DNA of 64,000 nucleotides, taken from contig CP064985.1 of the NCBI GenBank assembly GCA_016699675.1, forward strand, positions 4,092,001-4,156,000. Direction: 5' to 3'. The notes under the pieces are model-generated. The model searched no databases, was not told the origin of the DNA, and worked only from the letters and a program-made list of their open reading frames with translations. Source of the stretch: Austwickia sp. GTDB taxonomy: Bacteria; Actinomycetota; Actinomycetes; Actinomycetales; Dermatophilaceae. How positions within the stretch are numbered: the first letter of the stretch is position 1; the number at the start of each line of letters is the position of its first letter. The translations under genes were made by a program, and so were the position numbers. Positions 1 through 8,130 of this stretch are shown here, in pieces.

Positions 1-193
1 AGCGGACCCAGGCGCCCTCGGGGGCCAGCGCCTGCCCGTCGACGAACTCGCCGCTGGCCGTGAGCCGTTCCGCGAAGTCGGACATGAAAGTCAGGTGCGC
101 GTCGACCGCCTCCGGCGTCCACGTCGACATGTCGATGTTGCGGATGGGTGTCGGGCCGCCGCGATAGTGCTTGAGCAACAGGTACTTCGCCAT
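1..193 (-). CDS. YciI/DGPF-type small protein, 3' end beyond window
   Basis: The gene runs off the left edge, so only about the first 64 residues are visible. The start is the ATG at 191-193, read on the minus strand, with an AAGGAGTAG ribosome site a few bases upstream (about 197-205). The N-terminus MAKYLLLKHYRGG followed by a TWTPEAVDAH stretch is typical of the YCII/DGPF family of small alpha-beta proteins, often found near ECF sigma factors in actinobacteria. No catalytic role is established for most members. Its downstream neighbour is outside the window. The family call rests on N-terminal resemblance only. Confidence 0.7.
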   Translation of the reverse strand, partial: MAKYLLLKHYRGGPTPIRNIDMSTWTPEAVDAHLTFMSDFAERLTASGEFVDGQALAPEGAWVR

Positions 194-331
194 CGTCTAC
201 TCCTTGGATGTCCGGCGGCCTCGGTGGCCACTCACCCCAGGGACGGAGCCGCCCGGCCGTTCTCGACATCGACAGCCCACCGACCCCGATGGACCACGTC
301 GGTGGCCGGACGTCGCTGGCCAGACGTCGAG

Positions 332-1219
332 TCAGGGCAGCATGCGGTCGATCGCGTCGCAGATCGTCCCCACGCCGGCGGCGTCGAGGATCACCGAGTA
401 GTGGTTGGCGTCCGCCTGCGTGACGGGCAACGACTCAGGCAGGGCGTGCGCGGCCAGCCGGGCGTCGTCGTACAGTCCCTGCGGTTCGTTGAGCATGCCC
501 CGGGCCGCCCAGATCAACTCCATCCGCGCCCCTGCCGCGAGCGCGTTCTTGACCGCGGGTGCCACGGTGGGGTCGATGAGGACCGCCCCGCCGTCCTCGC
601 GGATGGCCTCCAGGACGCACGTGGAGACGTAGCCGTCGCCGTCGGGGGCCCGCATGAGGTCGTAGAGGATGTAGCCGCGCGTCGTTTCCGAGGCGGGTCC
701 CGTCAGCAGCGGGCCGACCGCCGGGTGCTGATCCCAGAACGCCAGGTAGGCCTCGGGGTCGTCGAAGCGCATCGTCAGCCGGGTCATGGCGGGGCCGATC
801 ACGGCCTGCAGGGCGGCGTCGACGTCGATGCCCTCCGGCATGGGCAACGCCAGGCCGCCGTCGACGAGCAGGGCCCCGACGTACGGCGTCGGATCCGTCG
901 CCATCGCGACCGCCGCGACAAAGGCGCCCATGGAGTGCCCGACGAGCAGCGTCGGTCCGCCCTGGGCGCGGGCGATCTCGGCCATGTCGGCGGCGTGGCT
1001 GCCCATCCCGTACGGCGGGCCGACCTCCCGGGAGCCGGCGCGGCCCCGCAGGTCGGGGGCGAGGACGCGGACCGCGCCCGCACCGTGTCGACGGCCGATC
1101 TCGAGGGCCACTTCGCCCCAGCACAGCCCGTTGCCGGTGATGCCGTGCACGAGCAGCACGGTCGGCGCGGACGGCCCGGGGGTGCCCTCGGACAGATCGT
1201 GAACGGTCAGGTCTGACAT
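332..1219 (-). CDS. alpha/beta hydrolase fold protein
   Basis: A 295-residue cytoplasmic alpha/beta hydrolase of unknown substrate. It has the VLLVHG oxyanion-hole strand (about residues 21-26), the nucleophile elbow GHSMG with Ser96, and a late DANHYS segment giving the probable catalytic His. The reading frame stays open upstream into dxs, but the ATG at 1219 has a strong AGGAGGGG site 4 nt before it, so this start is preferred. It lies about 90 nt downstream of dxs on the same strand and could be cotranscribed. Esterase, lactonase and haloalkane-dehalogenase-like activities are all possible from the fold. A 14-bp imperfect direct repeat (TGGCCGGACGTCGC-like) sits just past its stop at 303-330. 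Confidence 0.85.
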   Translation of the reverse strand: MSDLTVHDLSEGTPGPSAPTVLLVHGITGNGLCWGEVALEIGRRHGAGAVRVLAPDLRGRAGSREVGPPYGMGSHAADMAEIARAQGGPTLLVGHSMGAFVAAVAMATDPTPYVGALLVDGGLALPMPEGIDVDAALQAVIGPAMTRLTMRFDDPEAYLAFWDQHPAVGPLLTGPASETTRGYILYDLMRAPDGDGYVSTCVLEAIREDGGAVLIDPTVAPAVKNALAAGARMELIWAARGMLNEPQGLYDDARLAAHALPESLPVTQADANHYSVILDAAGVGTICDAIDRMLP

Positions 1220-1308
1220 GGCCCCTCCTGCGGACGACACCCCGGGCGACGGTGGCCGCCGTCGGGTTGAGGCCCCGGCCCGATCCCCACGCGAACCCGC
1301 GGCGCCTC

Positions 1309-3201
1309 CTACGCGGAGTCTGCCAGGCGGGGCCCGCGACGTGGGCTCTTGAGCCGCCGCAGGATCGTCTCGGGGGTCAGGCCGATCTCCGCGAGGACCT
1401 CGCCGCGGCTGGCATGGTCCAGGAACCGCTTGGGCACGCCGATCTGGACGACCGGGGTCTCCAGGCCCGCCTCGCCGAGGGCCAACTCGACGGCGGCACC
1501 GATCCCGCCGCCCACGACGTTGTCCTCGATGACCACGACGCGGTCGGCCCCGCGGGCCAACCCGGCGAGCTCTTCGGGGACCGGCAGGCACCAGCGGGGA
1601 TCGACGACGCGCACCGAACGCCCGCCGGCGGTGAGCTTCTGGGCGACCGCCAGCGCGGTGGGGACCATGGAACCGATGCCGACGACGAGGTCGTTCACGC
1701 CGCCCTCACCGGGCTCGACCAGCACATCCACCACGCCGAGCGTGCGGACCTGATCGATCGGCGGCGGCGGATTGCCCTTGGGGAAGCGCAGCACCGTCGG
1801 CCCGTCGTCGACGGCCAGGGCCTCCTCCAGGGCGGCGGCGACGCGGATCCCGTCCCGCGGGGCCGCGAGCCGCAGACCCGGCACGATGTTGGCCAGGGTC
1901 ATGTCCCACATGCCGTTGTGCGAGGCACCGTCGTTGCCGGTGATGCCCGCGCGGTCGAGCACAAAGGTCACGCCCGCTCGGTGCAGTGCGCAATCCATCA
2001 GCATCTGGTCGAAGGCGCGGTTCAGGAAGGTCGAGTAGATGGCCACGATCGGGTGCAGGCCGCCGTACGCCAGCCCCGCCGCCATCGTCACGGCGTGCTG
2101 CTCGGCGATGCCGACGTCGAAGACGCGGCCGGGGTACCGCTCCGCGAACCCCTTCAGGCCCACCGGGATCAGCATCGCCGCCGTCAGGGCCACGACGTCT
2201 TCGCGCTGATCCGCCGCCTTCTCCACGGCCTCGGCGAAGTCGTCGGTCCAGGACCGCCCGCTGACCTCCAGCGGCAGCCCGGTCTCGGGGTTGATGACGC
2301 CCACGGCGTGGAAGCGGTCGTCGGCGTTGTTGCGCGCGTGCTCGTAGCCGTGCCCCTTGGTCGTCATCACGTGCACGATGACCGGCGAGCCATAGCCCTT
2401 GGCTTGGCGCAGCGCCACCTCGACCGCCGCCTCGTCGTGCCCGTCCACCGGCCCGACGTACTTCAGGCCGAGGTCCTCGAACAGCCCCTGCGGGGCGAAC
2501 ATGTCCTTGAGGCCCTTCTTCACCCCGTGCAGGGTGTAGAGCGCCGGGCGGCCCAGGATCGGGGTCCGAGCCAGCCTGTCCTTGCCCCAGTTCAACACCT
2601 GTTCGTATTGCCGCGTCGTGCGCAGCCACGCCAGGTGCTGCGCCAGGCCGCCGATGGTGGGCGCGTAGCTGCGGGTGTTGTCGTTGACGACGATGACGAG
2701 CGGCAGGTCCTGACACGCGGCCAGGTTGTTCAGGGCCTCCCAGGCCATGCCGCCCGTGAGGGCGCCGTCCCCCACGACCACCACCGTGTGGCGCCCGGTC
2801 TCGCCGCGCAGCCGCCGGGCGTGGGCGATCCCCGAGGCCCAGGACACCGCGCCGGACGCATGGCTGTTCTCGACCACGTCGTGTTCGGACTCGGCCCGAC
2901 TCGGGTACCCCGACAGGCCCCCCTTGGCCCGCAGCCGGGAGAAGTCCTGGCGGCCCGTGAGGAGCTTGTGCACGTAGGCGATGTGGCCCGTGTCGAAAAC
3001 CATGGTGTCTTTGGGGCTCTCGAACGTGCGGTGCAACGCGATCGTCAGCTCGACGACGCCGAGGTTGGGTCCCAGGTGACCGCCCGTGGCGGACACGGCC
3101 CGAATGAGGAACTCCCGGATCTCCTCAGCGAGCGCGTCCAGCTGCTCGGGATCGAGCCGACGCACATCGGCGGGATTGCGGATCTGATCCAACAGGGGCA
3201 C
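1309..3201 (-). CDS. dxs: 1-deoxy-D-xylulose-5-phosphate synthase
   Basis: Condenses pyruvate and glyceraldehyde 3-phosphate to DXP, the first step of the non-mevalonate isoprenoid pathway; cytosolic, TPP- and Mg-dependent. The 630-residue product has the usual length. Seen in order: the VGDGALTGG TPP-binding motif (about residues 143-151, followed by EALNN), the GIAEQHAVTMAAG segment with the TPP-activating Glu, and DRAGITGNDGASHNG in the pyrimidine domain, a form typical of actinobacteria. An open frame continues 31 codons further upstream, but the GTG at 3201 is preferred because AAGGAG lies 8 nt before it and the conserved N-terminus (PLLDQIRNP) begins there. It is transcribed away from the HIT gene. 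Confidence 0.97.
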   Translation of the reverse strand: MPLLDQIRNPADVRRLDPEQLDALAEEIREFLIRAVSATGGHLGPNLGVVELTIALHRTFESPKDTMVFDTGHIAYVHKLLTGRQDFSRLRAKGGLSGYPSRAESEHDVVENSHASGAVSWASGIAHARRLRGETGRHTVVVVGDGALTGGMAWEALNNLAACQDLPLVIVVNDNTRSYAPTIGGLAQHLAWLRTTRQYEQVLNWGKDRLARTPILGRPALYTLHGVKKGLKDMFAPQGLFEDLGLKYVGPVDGHDEAAVEVALRQAKGYGSPVIVHVMTTKGHGYEHARNNADDRFHAVGVINPETGLPLEVSGRSWTDDFAEAVEKAADQREDVVALTAAMLIPVGLKGFAERYPGRVFDVGIAEQHAVTMAAGLAYGGLHPIVAIYSTFLNRAFDQMLMDCALHRAGVTFVLDRAGITGNDGASHNGMWDMTLANIVPGLRLAAPRDGIRVAAALEEALAVDDGPTVLRFPKGNPPPPIDQVRTLGVVDVLVEPGEGGVNDLVVGIGSMVPTALAVAQKLTAGGRSVRVVDPRWCLPVPEELAGLARGADRVVVIEDNVVGGGIGAAVELALGEAGLETPVVQIGVPKRFLDHASRGEVLAEIGLTPETILRRLKSPRRGPRLADSA

Positions 3202-3329
3202 GGGGAGAACTCCTTGGCGGCAGTCGACGTCACGAGGGTACGCCGTCCGCATCCGCCGCGCTGGGCGGACCCTGGGCGGCAGCTGAATCGGCACGCGGCA
3301 CGGGCTCGTACGCCGTGCGCCCGCGCCCC

Positions 3330-3341
3330 TAGGCTGTCGCC
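3330..3341 (+). promoter_or_regulatory. leaderless promoter of HIT gene
   Basis: TAGGCT at 3330-3335 is a -10 box ending 6 nt before the ATG at 3342, and there is no Shine-Dalgarno site. Transcription would start at or next to the A of the start codon. Confidence 0.55.
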
Positions 3342-3773
3342 ATGGCCAGCATCTTCAGTCGCATCATCGCCAAGGAGATCCCGGGTCGGTTCGTCTGGGA
3401 GGACGACCGCTGTGTCGCGTTCCTCACCGCCGCGCCGCTGACGCCCGGGCACACGCTCGTGGTGACGCGCGAGGAGATCGAGCAATGGACCGACGCCGAC
3501 CCCGACCTGCTGGCGCACGTCGCCCAGGTGGCGCTCGCGATCGGGCAGGCGCAGCAGGAGGAATGGGAGGCCCCGCGGGTCGGCCTGCTCGCGCAGGGCT
3601 TCGAGGTGCCCCACCTGCACTGGCACGTGTGGCCCGTGACCTCGCCGAAGCAGTTCAGCTTCCGCACCGCCGACAACGACCCGGACCCCGCCATGATGGA
3701 CGACGCCGCCGCCCGGCTGCGGGCCCGCCTGCGCGCGCGGGGCCACGCCGACCACGTGCCGGCCGAGGGCTGA
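3342..3773 (+). CDS. HIT family nucleotide hydrolase/transferase
   Basis: A 143-residue histidine-triad protein. The triad HLHWHVW is at residues 91-97 (His91, His93, His95), matching the HxHxHxx signature whose middle His attacks the alpha-phosphate of AMP conjugates (family knowledge). Family members hydrolyse AMP-lysine, AMP-NH2 or dinucleoside polyphosphates; the physiological substrate cannot be told from sequence. The N-terminal IFSRIIAKEIPGRFVWED and PLTPGHTLVV stretches are classic HIT features. It appears to be translated from a leaderless mRNA. The 14 bases carrying its stop codon are duplicated immediately downstream. Confidence 0.93.
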   Translation: MASIFSRIIAKEIPGRFVWEDDRCVAFLTAAPLTPGHTLVVTREEIEQWTDADPDLLAHVAQVALAIGQAQQEEWEAPRVGLLAQGFEVPHLHWHVWPVTSPKQFSFRTADNDPDPAMMDDAAARLRARLRARGHADHVPAEG

Positions 3774-3788
3774 CGGCCGAAGGCTGAC
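3761..3788 (+). repeat. 14-bp tandem duplication across HIT stop codon
   Basis: GGCCGAGGGCTGAC (3761-3774) is followed directly by GGCCGAAGGCTGAC (3775-3788), 13 of 14 bases identical. The HIT stop TGA (3771-3773) is therefore repeated at 3785-3787, in another frame. It belongs to the set of stop-anchored repeats seen across this window. Confidence 0.8.
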
Positions 3789-3824
3789 CGGCGCCGGCCC
3801 GTACCCCTCGGCGGGCTGGGCCCC

Positions 3825-3837
3825 TATCCTGCCGAGC
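3825..3837 (+). promoter_or_regulatory. leaderless promoter of PPOX gene
   Basis: TATCCT at 3825-3830 lies 7 nt before the ATG at 3838, with no ribosome site between. This is the arrangement of a leaderless transcript. Confidence 0.55.
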
Positions 3838-4659
3838 ATGCGGGAGACCCCGGCGGAGATCGCCGCGCTGCAAGACCTCATGGACGCCTCGTACGGGCGC
3901 AGTACCGAGCATCTGCGCTCGATCGTCACCGCGGAGCGGCGGCCCACTGCCGCCCAACTCGTCCCGGCCCTGGACGGCATGAAGCTGCTCAGTCTCGCCA
4001 CCGTCACCGCGCGCGGCGAGCCGAGGGTTAGCGCGGTGGACGGGCACTTCCTGCACGGTCGGTGGACCTTCAGTACGGCGGGTGGCTCCGCGAAGGCCCG
4101 GCATCTGCGCGCGCGGCCGGCCGTCAGCGTCGCCCACCTCGACGGCGAGCGGCTGGGGGTCTTCTGCCACGGCCAGGCCACCGAGCTCACCGAGGCGGAC
4201 CCGGGGTGGGCGGAGACCTTCGCCCATTGGACGGCGCACTACGGCTCGGATCCGCGCACCTGGGCCGAGGACATCCGGATGTATCGCCTCGAACCGAGCT
4301 GGTTCCGTCGCGTACGGCGTGCTAGACGGCACGTCGTAGCCGCGCCCGGTAGGGCCGACCGCGGGCCGCCGCACTCCCCCGGCGGCTTGCACACCCCTTA
4401 CAGCCGCGGGATGAAGCGGCCGCCCTGCAGGGCCTCCACCAGCAGCTCCGCCGCGCGGGCGGCGGCCCGCAGACGCAGTCCCTCGCGCTCCAGCACCCCG
4501 AGGATCTCCGCGACCCCCTCGGGGCCCAGGTCTTCGCCGAGCTCCACGCGAGCCCGCCGGTACCCCTCCCGCGCCGCCTCGACCTGCGCGGCGACGTGCC
4601 GGGAGGCGATCCAGGCGAGCGCGGAGGGATGCCGGCGCAGCGGCTCGTACAGGCGGTAA
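3838..4659 (+). CDS. pyridoxamine 5'-phosphate oxidase-like (PPOX) flavoprotein, probable C-terminal frameshift
   Basis: The first ~157 residues form a split-barrel FMN/F420-binding PPOX-family protein: KLLSLATVTARGEPRVSAVDG, then WTFSTAGGSAKARHLRARP, then the closing MYRLEPSWF. Family members of this size end shortly after this point. Here the open frame instead runs another 115 codons through Arg/Ser/Pro-rich sequence that lies antisense to the well-formed gene at 4398-4853. In the +1 frame the codons just after SWF read AYGVLDGTS and stop at 4339, which looks like the expected end. A one-base indel near 4305 (real or sequencing error) is therefore likely, and the native protein would be about 167 residues. 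The N-terminal function call is firm; the C-terminus beyond about 4305 is not. Confidence 0.75.
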   Translation: MRETPAEIAALQDLMDASYGRSTEHLRSIVTAERRPTAAQLVPALDGMKLLSLATVTARGEPRVSAVDGHFLHGRWTFSTAGGSAKARHLRARPAVSVAHLDGERLGVFCHGQATELTEADPGWAETFAHWTAHYGSDPRTWAEDIRMYRLEPSWFRRVRRARRHVVAAPGRADRGPPHSPGGLHTPYSRGMKRPPCRASTSSSAARAAARRRSPSRSSTPRISATPSGPRSSPSSTRARRYPSRAASTCAATCREAIQASAEGCRRSGSYRR

Positions 4660-4853
4660 TCCGCCGGGCACTGATCGAGCAGCCACGCCACGGCCACCTG
4701 CTCCCAACCGGGCGCATCGGGCGGCGGGACGCCCGGCGGCCAGCCCGCCGGAACCCCGTGAGCCATGGCGCCCCCGTCCCGCAGCGCACGCGCGGCGCGG
4801 GGCGGCCCGCTGCGCGGTGCCCCCCGCACAGCCTCGCCCTCCCGACCGCTCAT
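4398..4853 (-). CDS. conserved actinobacterial protein of unknown function
   Basis: A 151-residue protein with a low-complexity first ~45 residues, then a compact, mostly helical, charged part containing WLLDQCPADYR and RHPSALAWIASRH and ending GGRFIPRL. I recognise this pattern as a conserved hypothetical protein of actinobacteria with no assigned role. No signal peptide, membrane segment or catalytic motif is visible. At the chosen start (ATG, 4853) a CACAAT hexamer lies 7 nt upstream, so the mRNA may be leaderless; a shorter start inside the low-complexity N-terminus is possible. The 3' end overlaps the antisense tail of the frameshifted PPOX frame, which supports this gene as the real one there. 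Confidence 0.7.
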   Translation of the reverse strand: MSGREGEAVRGAPRSGPPRAARALRDGGAMAHGVPAGWPPGVPPPDAPGWEQVAVAWLLDQCPADYRLYEPLRRHPSALAWIASRHVAAQVEAAREGYRRARVELGEDLGPEGVAEILGVLEREGLRLRAAARAAELLVEALQGGRFIPRL

Positions 4854-4985
4854 GCTCCGGATTGTGTCTCTCGAGGCCGACAGCGCTGACGGCGTACGGT
4901 CGAAGGGACCGGCGAGGGGACCCGACTGCGGCCCCGACGGCGGCCCTGCGGTCGAGGGCGGGAAGCCGGGACCGCAGCGCCGACG

Positions 4986-5597
4986 CTACCCGCGGCGCGG
5001 GATGTAGCCGGCCTCCAGCCGGATCAGGAACCGCATGATCCGGCGCCAGACCAGCTCGGTGAGGTCGTGATCGTATTCCTCGGGCAACTCCGGATCGGTG
5101 AACAGGTGCTGGTCGCCGGGGTAGAGGTAGACGCTGCTGCACGACCCGGCCCGCGCGGCCAGGCGCGCCAGCCGCACCGGCGCGAACTCGTCCACCCACG
5201 GGTCGTCGACCATGTGGTGGCAGTCCACGGGAACGCCGAGCGGCCAGGGCTCCTCGTCGTACGCGCCGCCGCCGCCGATGAGGATCGCCCCGCGCGCGCC
5301 GGGGCGCTGAATCGCCAGCTCCTGGGCGATCCCCGCGCCCATCGAGAACCCGAGGTAGACCACCTCGCGGGCGAGTTGGTCCACGGCGGCCCAGGCCCGG
5401 TCCACGATCGTGGTCCAGCCGACGGACTCCATCAACGCGACCCCGGCGTCGTAGCCGTCGCGGCCCCCCGCGAACACCGTCCCCTCGTAGAGGTCCGGGG
5501 TGTGCACCACATGCCCCTGCTCGCGCAGCCTGCGTGCCGCGTCGACAATCCCCGCTCGCAACCCCAGCGCCGAGTGGAAGATGACCACCTCAGCCAC
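4986..5597 (-). CDS. dienelactone hydrolase family protein
   Basis: A 203-residue alpha/beta hydrolase of the dienelactone-hydrolase type. It starts VVIFHSALGLRAGIVDAA, has the nucleophile elbow LGFSMGAG (a Ser instead of the Cys of classical dienelactone hydrolases), and a late YPGDQHLF segment carrying the probable catalytic His. The GTG at 5597 is preferred over the longer frame because GGAGG lies 7 nt upstream. Substrate unknown. It is the third hydrolytic/oxidative gene on this strand after the hydrolase-P450 pair, but 184 bp and a palindrome separate it from the P450, so it may have its own promoter. Confidence 0.85.
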   Translation of the reverse strand: MAEVVIFHSALGLRAGIVDAARRLREQGHVVHTPDLYEGTVFAGGRDGYDAGVALMESVGWTTIVDRAWAAVDQLAREVVYLGFSMGAGIAQELAIQRPGARGAILIGGGGAYDEEPWPLGVPVDCHHMVDDPWVDEFAPVRLARLAARAGSCSSVYLYPGDQHLFTDPELPEEYDHDLTELVWRRIMRFLIRLEAGYIPRRG

Positions 5598-5648
5598 GAA
5601 GATCCTCCAGCCGCGGCGCCCGGGCGGGCGCCCCTGGAGCACAAGATT

Positions 5649-5674
5649 GCCACCGGGTTGCGCGCAACGGTGGC
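5649..5674. promoter_or_regulatory. palindrome upstream of the dienelactone-hydrolase-like gene
   Basis: The 10-bp perfect palindrome TTGCGCGCAA is flanked by GCCACC on the left and GGTGGC on the right, with a 2-nt asymmetry. It lies 52-77 bp upstream of the GTG at 5597 and downstream of the P450 gene. It could be an operator or a weak transcription terminator. Confidence 0.4.
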
Positions 5675-5781
5675 GAAGCGCCGTGAACTCTCGACCACAA
5701 CAGCCGCTAACGACAGCGCCCGGACCTGGTCAAATGTTCAAGTTCGCCGTCCCGTCGGGCCCGGCGACGGGCCGCGGCGGC

Positions 5782-7206
5782 TCAGGCGGTCCAGCGGATC
5801 GGGAGGCGCTTGACGCCGCGCTGGAAATTGCTGCGCAGGTACGTCGGATCGCCGTCGGCCTCGATCCACGACGTACGGCCCAGCACTTCGGCGAACAACG
5901 CGCGCATCTGCACCCGGGCGAGGTGGGCGCCCAGGCAGAAGTGCGGGCCGTGGCCGAAGGCGAGGTGGGCCCGGGCGTCGCGATCGATGTCGAAGACGTC
6001 GGGATCGGGGAAGACGGTCTCGTCGCGGTTCGCCGAGGAGAACGACACGACCACCTTGTCCCCCGCCCGCACCGGCGTACCGCCGATGGCGCAGTCGCGC
6101 GTCGCCGTACGGCGGAACACCATCACCGGCGTCCACCAGCGGAGCATCTCGTCGACCGCCTTGGGCAGGAGGTCGGGGTCGGCGCGCAGCCGCCGCTGCG
6201 CCTCCGGGTTCGCCAGCAGCCCGATCATGCCGCCCGGCAGGCCGTTGCGCAGCGTCTCGTTGCCGGCCACGGCGAAGAGCCAGAACAGGTTCTCGAACTC
6301 CTCGATCGTGACGTGGCCGCCGTCGTCGTCGCGCTGGGCCATGAGGATCGACATCACGTCCTCCCCGGGGGCCGCGCGCTTGGCCTCGCCGAGAAGGTGG
6401 GCGTAGGCGTACAGGTCCGGCATGCCCGCGCGGGTCCGCGGGTCGGGCATCCGGCCGTTTTCGTCGGGCTCGGGGCGCAGCGCGAACGCCTCGCGCGCGA
6501 TGTCCGAGGCGCCGGCCGGGTCGAACGCCGCGCTCACCGCATAGTCCGGGTCCTGCCACCCGATCACCCGGTTGGCCCAGTCGAACATGAGCCAGCGATC
6601 CTGCGGGGGCACCCCGAGGATGTCGGCGAGTGCCAGCAGCGGCAGGTCGGCCGAGACCTCCTTGGCGAAGTCGCACCGCCCCTCGCGGCGGCGTGTCCCG
6701 TCCCCGTCGACCCCGTCAGCGCCGACCTCCGTGCCCGCCGCCAGCATCCGATCGACGATGCCCCGCGCGTGGGCCGCGATCGACTCCTCCAGCCGCGCCA
6801 CCGCCCGCGGCGTGAAGGACCGCGACAGCATCCGGCGCAGCCGGGAATGCTCGGGCGGGTCCATGTTGAGCATCATGCGGCGCACGTAGCCGAGGTCCTC
6901 CGGCGTGGCCGGGTCGCGCAGCTGCGTGCCCCCCAGCGCCGAGGAGAACGTCGCGGCGTCCTTCAGCACGGCCTCCACGTCCGCGTGCCGGAGCACGACG
7001 TGGTAGCCCGTGCCCGCCGGCCACCCCGGCTGCGCCGGCTCCTCGACCCAGCAGGTCGGCGCGGCGGCCCGGAGCCGGGCCAGCAGCTCGTACGGCACCC
7101 CGGTGACATAGGTGGAGGGGTCGTGCAGGGCCTGGGTCTCGGCCGCATCGACGGCTGCGTCGACGTGGGCGCCGATGTGGATGCCGGGCGCCGGGGATGG
7201 GCTCAC
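5782..7206 (-). CDS. cytochrome P450
   Basis: A 474-residue soluble bacterial P450. Heme ligand Cys424 lies in FGHGPHFCLGAHLAR, the ExxR pair is EMLR (353-356), and the oxygen-activating I-helix reads AGNET (314-318) rather than AGxDT. AGNET is characteristic of CYP124/125/142-like enzymes that oxidise sterols or branched lipids (family knowledge), so a hydrophobic lipid substrate is a fair guess but not shown. The start is a GTG overlapping the upstream hydrolase stop by 4 nt (GTGA), so the two are translationally coupled. No ferredoxin or reductase gene is adjacent; electrons must come from elsewhere. A charged insert at residues 160-180 is unusual. Confidence 0.95.
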   Translation of the reverse strand: MSPSPAPGIHIGAHVDAAVDAAETQALHDPSTYVTGVPYELLARLRAAAPTCWVEEPAQPGWPAGTGYHVVLRHADVEAVLKDAATFSSALGGTQLRDPATPEDLGYVRRMMLNMDPPEHSRLRRMLSRSFTPRAVARLEESIAAHARGIVDRMLAAGTEVGADGVDGDGTRRREGRCDFAKEVSADLPLLALADILGVPPQDRWLMFDWANRVIGWQDPDYAVSAAFDPAGASDIAREAFALRPEPDENGRMPDPRTRAGMPDLYAYAHLLGEAKRAAPGEDVMSILMAQRDDDGGHVTIEEFENLFWLFAVAGNETLRNGLPGGMIGLLANPEAQRRLRADPDLLPKAVDEMLRWWTPVMVFRRTATRDCAIGGTPVRAGDKVVVSFSSANRDETVFPDPDVFDIDRDARAHLAFGHGPHFCLGAHLARVQMRALFAEVLGRTSWIEADGDPTYLRSNFQRGVKRLPIRWTA

Positions 7207-7976
7207 TTCTGGCTCGAACCGGCCGCGAGCCCGCCCAGGAAGCCCTCGACGACGGTCACGAGGTTCACCGGGGCCTCGTCCATCGGGTAGTGCCCGGCAT
7301 TGTCGACGACCTCCAGCATCGCGTGCGGGAACAGCTTCAACCAGGTCTGCCGGGCCGTGGCCTCACCGAGCGCCGGATCGTGCCGCCCGGGAACGACGAG
7401 GACCGGTACGTCGACGCCGGCCAGCTCGTCGGCGAAGTCGGCGTGGGCCCAGGCCTCCAGGTACCCCGCGAAGGCCTCGACGGTGGAGTTCTGCAGCGAA
7501 TGGGCCGCGACCTGACCGACCCACACGGCCGTGTTGCGGTTGCCGGTGGTGAAGTCGATGATCGCCGCGCGCTTGGCGGGATCGGTCGGCGCGCCCCAGA
7601 ACAGCGCCCGGCCGTCCTCGTCGAACGGCGTGGGCATCGCGCAGACCGGGCTGATGCCGACCACGGCGAGCACCCGGCCCGCATCGTCCGCGAGGGTGCG
7701 CAGCGCCGCGGCGCCACCCATCGAGTGCCCGATGAGGCTGTAGTGCTCCAGACCTGCCTCGTCGGCCAGGCGACGCGCGTCCGCGGAGATCTCGGCCATG
7801 GTGTAGTCGCCGGGTTCCTCGCGGCGCTCGCCGTACCCGCGGTAGTCCATGAAGTGGTACGTGAAGGCCGCGGTGTCGACGTACTGCGGGAACGACCCCC
7901 ACCCCGCCGCCGAACCGAACCAGCCGTGCAGGGCGATGACGTGGTGTGGACCGGTGCCGACCGTACGGTGCTCCAT
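7203..7976 (-). CDS. alpha/beta hydrolase
   Basis: A 257-residue hydrolase with HGWFGSAAGW (oxyanion region), nucleophile elbow GHSMGG (Ser85), a GRHDPA acid segment and the DNAGHYP catalytic-His segment. The ATG at 7976 is chosen because AGGGAG sits about 5 nt upstream; a TTG start 6 codons earlier would lack this. It is the first gene of a two-gene operon whose second gene, a P450, overlaps it by 4 nt. The pairing suggests they act on the same compound, for example ester or lactone hydrolysis before or after hydroxylation. The substrate is not deducible from sequence. Confidence 0.9.
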   Translation of the reverse strand: MEHRTVGTGPHHVIALHGWFGSAAGWGSFPQYVDTAAFTYHFMDYRGYGERREEPGDYTMAEISADARRLADEAGLEHYSLIGHSMGGAAALRTLADDAGRVLAVVGISPVCAMPTPFDEDGRALFWGAPTDPAKRAAIIDFTTGNRNTAVWVGQVAAHSLQNSTVEAFAGYLEAWAHADFADELAGVDVPVLVVPGRHDPALGEATARQTWLKLFPHAMLEVVDNAGHYPMDEAPVNLVTVVEGFLGGLAAGSSQK

Positions 7977-8030
7977 GGCGCTCCCTCGCGACAATCCGGC
8001 GGACGTTGCTCGCCCGTCGGCGCTGCCGCC

Positions 8031-8060
8031 AGGCTAGCGACTGACCACCCGGTCGGTAAA
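8031..8060 (-). promoter_or_regulatory. promoter of the hydrolase-P450 operon with palindromic operator in its spacer
   Basis: On the minus strand, -35 TTTACC (8060-8055) and -10 TAGCCT (8036-8031) are 18 bp apart. The spacer carries ACCGACCGGGTGGT (8057-8044), an imperfect palindrome (5 of 7 pairs) of the kind bound by TetR-family repressors. Predicted leader is about 48 nt. No regulator gene is adjacent. Confidence 0.5.
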
Positions 8061-8081
8061 CCACTGGACCTACCGAGAACG

Positions 8082-8118
8082 CGAGGGCCGCCCCCGCACC
8101 TGGCGGGAACGGCCCTCG
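8082..8118. terminator. strong hairpin downstream of acn
   Basis: CGAGGGCCG (8082-8090) pairs with CGGCCCTCG (8110-8118), and an inner stem CCCGC/GCGGG closes on a 5-nt loop. No T-tract follows on either strand, as is common in high-GC actinobacteria. Likely ends acn transcription and separates it from the operon promoter at 8031-8060. Confidence 0.6.
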
Positions 8119-8130
8119 GCGTTCGCGTCT

